NCBI GenBank assembly: GCA_023253795.1 | Contig: JALRFG010000074.1 | Location: forward strand, 1 to 8,685 | DNA length: 8,685 nucleotides | Source: Methylocystis sp. | GTDB taxonomy: Bacteria; Pseudomonadota; Alphaproteobacteria; Rhizobiales; Beijerinckiaceae | Direction of reading: 5' to 3' | Shown: positions 7,701 through 8,685 of the stretch, in pieces | How the letters are laid out: every line of letters starts with the position of its first letter | How positions within the stretch are numbered: the stretch's first letter is position 1 | Translations under genes and position numbers: made by a program | Notes under the pieces: model-generated | The model's input: only the letters and a program-made list of their open reading frames with translations | What the model was told of the DNA's origin: nothing | Databases searched by the model: none

Positions 7701-7706
7701 CGCAGC
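7689..7706. repeat. Perfect 18-base palindrome on the cobJ/cobL junction
   Basis: GCTGCGTCATGACGCAGC equals its own reverse complement. As RNA it can fold into a 7-base-pair GC-rich stem with a CAUG loop, so the cobL AUG (7697-7699) and the first bases of the cobJ stop codon lie in the loop. The palindrome is certain. Any effect on cobL translation is inference. Confidence 0.6.
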
Positions 7707-8685
7707 CAGATACGCAAGGCGTAACATCGCCATGGTTATCGATCATCGGCTTTGGCGAGGATGGCGCGGATGGCCTTTCTTCCGCTGCGCGCGCGCTGGT
7801 TGCGCAGGCGAAACTGATCATTGGCGGCGCCCGTCATCTCGCGCTGATTAGAGACGTCAACGCGCAGAAACTGGCGTGGCCATCGCCTCTGACTGACGCG
7901 CTGCCGGCGCTCCTCGCACGGCGCGGCGAACCTGTCGTCGTGCTCGCCTCGGGCGATCCCTTTTATTTTGGCGTTGGCGAGCTGTTGTCGCGTCATTTTC
8001 AAAGGCATGAAATTTTCTGCCTGCCAGCCCCTTCGGCTTTTGCGCTCGCCGCCGCACGTCTGAAATGGAGCCAGCAGGATTGCGCCTGCCTGTCGCTGCA
8101 TGGCCGCGCCCTTGCGCGCATCATCCCCCATCTCCAGCCGCGAGCACGCATCATCGCGCTTTCCTGGGATGAAACGACCCCCGCGCAACTCGCCTCGCAT
8201 CTTACAGCGAACGGCATGGGCGCTTCGCAGCTTCATGTGCTGGAGCGCATGGGCGGACCGAATGAAAGAATACGCTCGACCAGCGCAAGAGATTTCAATC
8301 TCGCCGACATTGCGGCGCTGAACACCGTCGCGGTTGAGATTATCGCCGACGCCTCGGCGCGGATTATTCCACGCGTGGCCGGGTTACCGGACGACTGGTT
8401 CGAGAATGACGGCCAGCTCACCAAGCGCGATATTCGCGTCATAACACTTTCAGCGCTTGCGCCGCGTCGCGGTGAATTACTGTGGGATATTGGCGCCGGC
8501 GCAGGGTCGGTGTCGATTGAATGGATGCTGAGCGATCCCGGAAATCGCGCCATCGCCATCGAGAAACATCCCGATCGCGCAGCGCGCATCGCCCGTAATG
8601 CGCTTGCGCTTGGGGTTCCTGATCTTACGATCTTGACCGGAGACGCGCCGCAATGTCTTGACGGTCTAACGCAAGCGCACGCCAT
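7697..8685 (+). CDS. cobL: CobL, precorrin-6Y C5,15-methyltransferase (decarboxylating), 3' partial
   Basis: Bifunctional enzyme that methylates C5 and C15 and decarboxylates the C12 acetate of precorrin-6B (dihydro-precorrin-6) to give precorrin-8X, the CobH substrate. The frame starts at the ATG within the cobJ stop overlap and stays open to the window edge, giving 329 full codons; the family is about 400 residues, so roughly 70-80 are missing. The N-terminal CbiE-type methylase domain starts at WLSIIGFGEDG (13-23) and includes ASGDPFYFGVG (G86-D87-P88) and PAPSAFALAAARL from residue 110. The C-terminal CbiT-type Rossmann domain begins near LTKRDIRVITLSAL and has the SAM-binding motif DIGAGAGS at 264-271 followed by SIEWM and AIEKHPDRA. 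CbiE and CbiT are fused as in other CobL proteins. Only a weak GAG (7687-7689) precedes the start, so translation probably depends on coupling to cobJ. Confidence 0.94.
   Translation, partial: MTQPDTQGVTSPWLSIIGFGEDGADGLSSAARALVAQAKLIIGGARHLALIRDVNAQKLAWPSPLTDALPALLARRGEPVVVLASGDPFYFGVGELLSRHFQRHEIFCLPAPSAFALAAARLKWSQQDCACLSLHGRALARIIPHLQPRARIIALSWDETTPAQLASHLTANGMGASQLHVLERMGGPNERIRSTSARDFNLADIAALNTVAVEIIADASARIIPRVAGLPDDWFENDGQLTKRDIRVITLSALAPRRGELLWDIGAGAGSVSIEWMLSDPGNRAIAIEKHPDRAARIARNALALGVPDLTILTGDAPQCLDGLTQAHA

Noticed and set aside
8233..8685. Reverse-strand open frame reaching the right edge
   Set aside because: It lies opposite the clearly conserved CbiT part of cobL, including the DIGAGAGS motif, and its translation shows no family features.

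Overview
The window reads as one continuous stretch of a bacterial operon for aerobic (oxygen-dependent) cobalamin biosynthesis. Seven genes lie head to tail on the + strand: cobW (5' end cut off), cobN, cobG, cobH, cobI, cobJ and cobL (3' end cut off). GC-rich composition, strong preference for GCG/GCC/CGC/GGC codons, and the CobG + CobN pair that marks the oxygen-requiring route point to an aerobic alphaproteobacterium, probably Hyphomicrobiales (Rhizobiales)-like. I cannot name the genus from sequence alone.

Layout: cobW (1-997) encodes a G3E-family GTPase metallochaperone with its Walker A motif right at the left edge. After 9 bases comes cobN (1007-4300), the large subunit of the ATP-dependent cobaltochelatase. 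It overlaps cobG (4284-5576, precorrin-3B synthase) by 17 bases. cobG overlaps cobH (5561-6193, precorrin-8X methylmutase) by 16 bases. cobH/cobI, cobI/cobJ and cobJ/cobL each meet in a 4-base ATGA stop/start overlap. cobI (6190-6951) is precorrin-2 C20-methyltransferase, cobJ (6948-7700) is precorrin-3B C17-methyltransferase, and cobL (7697 to the edge) is the bifunctional precorrin-6Y methyltransferase/decarboxylase. The only intergenic DNA is the 9 bases before cobN, so no internal promoter, terminator or riboswitch is visible. The transcription signals must lie outside the window.

How the genes work together (established pathway): CobI makes precorrin-3A, CobG oxidises it to precorrin-3B, CobJ contracts the ring to precorrin-4, CobL acts on precorrin-6B to give precorrin-8X, CobH rearranges that to hydrogenobyrinic acid, and CobN (with CobS and CobT, not seen here) inserts cobalt after a,c-diamidation. 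CobW is thought to supply the cobalt. CobM, CobF, CobK, CobB, CobS and CobT are needed to complete the route and are not in this window. In particular nothing sits between cobJ and cobL.

I see no mobile element, RNA gene, CRISPR array or unknown gene system here. The points worth a second look are modest: a perfect 18-base palindrome that places the cobL start codon in a hairpin loop, an apparently shortened middle section of CobN, the fully overlapped gene order with cobN inside the ring-modifying gene series, and the absence of cobK from the cobJ-cobL junction.
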